From: Saprospiraceae bacterium
GTDB taxonomy: Bacteria; Bacteroidota; Bacteroidia; Chitinophagales; Saprospiraceae
DNA length: 64,000 bases
Direction of reading: 5' to 3'
Assembly: GCA_016710585.1 (NCBI GenBank)
Contig: JADJVN010000001.1
Coordinates: 248,001 to 312,000 of the forward strand
A program made the position numbers and the translations under genes. This document shows, piece after piece, positions 62,944 to 64,000 of the stretch. The notes under the pieces are model-generated. The model did not search any database. It was not told the DNA's origin and saw nothing but the letters and a program-made list of their open reading frames with translations. The stretch's first letter is position 1, and every line of letters starts with the position of its first letter.

Positions 62944-64000
62944 ATGTATTATGTAATCCTTTGTTTTATTACTTCTTTCACGCTAACTTTTGTAGCTATT
63001 CCTTCTATCATCAATATTGCAAAGGTAAAACGACTCATGGATGAACCTGGAGAGAGAAGATCTCACCATGTGAGTATTCCTACTCTAGGGGGTATTGCCA
63101 TTTTTGCTGGAGTTGTATTCTCAATTGTTCTGTGGACACCATTTCAAGTATTTGGAAATCTTCAATATATTTTATGTGCCTATATCATTATCTTTCTTAT
63201 AGGTGCAAAAGATGACATCGTACCAATGCCACCTGTAAAAAAAATGGCTGGACAATTATTTGCCTGTGCCATTCTCGTATTTAAAGCCAATATTAGAATT
63301 ACAAGTTTTTATGGCATACTAAATATTGAAACATTACCTTATTGGGTAAGTATTGTATTATCTATGTTTACAATTTTAGTCATCATCAATTCAATTAATC
63401 TTATAGATGGAATCAATGGACTCAGTGCAAGTGTCGGAATATTAATTTCATTTACATTTGGATTTTGGTTTTTAATGACAGAACAAATTGTCTTAGCAAT
63501 CATTGCTTTTGCTTTAATAGGAGCATTAGTTGCATTTCTAAAATACAATGTCACACCAGCCAAGATATTTATGGGCGATACTGGATCGCTATTAGTAGGC
63601 ATCACATGTGCAATTTTGACGCTTCAATTTATTGAGATGCACAAATCACTTTCATTGGAAGCGTATAAAGTTACAGCTGCCCCTGCAGTGGCTATTGGGG
63701 TTTTATTTATCGCATTGTTCGATACACTTCGAGTATTTATTCTAAGGATCTTAAAGGGCAAATCTCCTCTTTCACCAGATCGCCTTCATGTCCATCACAT
63801 CATTGTGGACAGTGGACTTACGCATCTTCAGGCGACTTTTGTTTTAATCATAATCAATTTATTTGTTATCTTGATTTGCATTAAATTTCAATCCTTAGGA
63901 AACTTATTTCTGCTATGGGTTTTATTATTGATAGGACTCATTCTCAATGGCGTTTTATATCTTATAAATCAAAGGAATCTTTCAAAAAATATTCTTCTCA
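62944..64000 (+). CDS. WecA/MraY family undecaprenyl-phosphate sugar transferase (3' end outside window)
   Basis: A polytopic inner-membrane enzyme of the WecA/TagO group, partial: 352 residues are visible and the frame is open at the right edge. It would load a sugar-phosphate, usually GlcNAc-1-phosphate, onto undecaprenyl phosphate to begin a surface polymer. Conserved aspartates are present: GAKDDIVP (Asp90-91), INLIDGINGL (Asp155) and FMGDTGSLL (Asp212), and the loop PDRLHVHH (His282, 284, 285) that fits WecA rather than MraY. About ten hydrophobic helices are visible. The promoter is at 62914-62921. The neighbouring uppS makes its lipid carrier, but is transcribed the other way. Confidence 0.9.
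   Translation, partial: MYYVILCFITSFTLTFVAIPSIINIAKVKRLMDEPGERRSHHVSIPTLGGIAIFAGVVFSIVLWTPFQVFGNLQYILCAYIIIFLIGAKDDIVPMPPVKKMAGQLFACAILVFKANIRITSFYGILNIETLPYWVSIVLSMFTILVIINSINLIDGINGLSASVGILISFTFGFWFLMTEQIVLAIIAFALIGALVAFLKYNVTPAKIFMGDTGSLLVGITCAILTLQFIEMHKSLSLEAYKVTAAPAVAIGVLFIALFDTLRVFILRILKGKSPLSPDRLHVHHIIVDSGLTHLQATFVLIIINLFVILICIKFQSLGNLFLLWVLLLIGLILNGVLYLINQRNLSKNILL

Noticed and set aside
1..64000. Mobile elements, prophage, tRNA and rRNA genes
   Set aside because: I looked for transposase, integrase and phage proteins and for conserved RNA sequences by eye and found none. A covariance-model search would be needed to exclude small tRNA genes completely.

Overview
This window looks like a piece of chromosome from an AT-rich (about one third G+C by eye) member of the Bacteroidota. 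The genes it carries are typical of that phylum: DUF4270, DUF4290 and DUF3467 proteins, a stand-alone glycogen-synthase N-terminal domain next to DUF4270 and glmS, a cell-surface protein with SprB-type repeats and a type IX secretion tail, Rho with a long charged N-terminal insertion, a detached atpD-atpC pair, and LytTR signalling. Many genes are preceded by the Bacteroidota -7 promoter element TAnnTTTG. A Saprospiraceae- or Chitinophagales-like host is my inference; no rRNA is present to test it.

Layout from left to right. 1-3 kb: a tandem duplication of a small lipoprotein gene (the repeat runs off the left edge), a family 2 glycosyltransferase and a small unknown gene. 3-8.6 kb: a tripartite RND efflux operon (adaptor, permease, TolC-like). 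8.7-16.5 kb: malate:quinone oxidoreductase, an OmpA-like lipoprotein, a Dna2-like nuclease-helicase and RNase R. 16.6-26.9 kb: glycogen-synthase-like protein, DUF4270, GlmS, DUF4290 and MurA, with a five-gene block of outer-membrane-like proteins on the opposite strand lying between DUF4290 and murA. Four of those five are tandem paralogues. 27-36.5 kb: a DUF4375/YwqK-like protein, HisRS, PheS, an O-antigen-ligase-like protein, a hybrid histidine kinase, a LytTR regulator and RlmN. 36.7-44.5 kb: DUF3089 hydrolase, UvrD/PcrA helicase, RnpA, RpmH, Rho and a methyltransferase. 44.5-51.3 kb: DUF3467, the large secreted surface protein, a double-length D-Ala-D-Ala ligase, a PASTA protein and a small zinc-finger protein. 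51.5-64 kb: ComF, an HtrA-type protease, an ECF sigma/putative anti-sigma pair, a SPOR protein, an SRAP protein, AtpC/AtpD, BamA, UppS and a WecA-like transferase cut by the right edge.

Cell-envelope building is a strong theme: GlmS and MurA (UDP-GlcNAc and first peptidoglycan step), Ddl, UppS and the WecA-like enzyme (lipid carrier and its loading), an O-antigen-ligase-like protein, BamA, HtrA and several outer-membrane barrels. The rest is mostly core information processing (HisRS, PheS, RlmN, RnpA, L34, Rho, UvrD, RNase R).

Seven genes are broken by single-base frameshifts, mostly at short A/T runs, and they include hisS, which a cell should not be able to lose. RNase R lacks about 35-45 residues in frame. 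The simplest reading is that most of the frameshifts are consensus or assembly errors, so those genes are annotated here as one locus each with the break marked. I found no rRNA, tRNA, CRISPR array, transposase or prophage. The most unusual content is the outer-membrane paralogue array, the Dna2-like nuclease-helicase, the fused double Ddl, and the DUF4375-YwqK protein.
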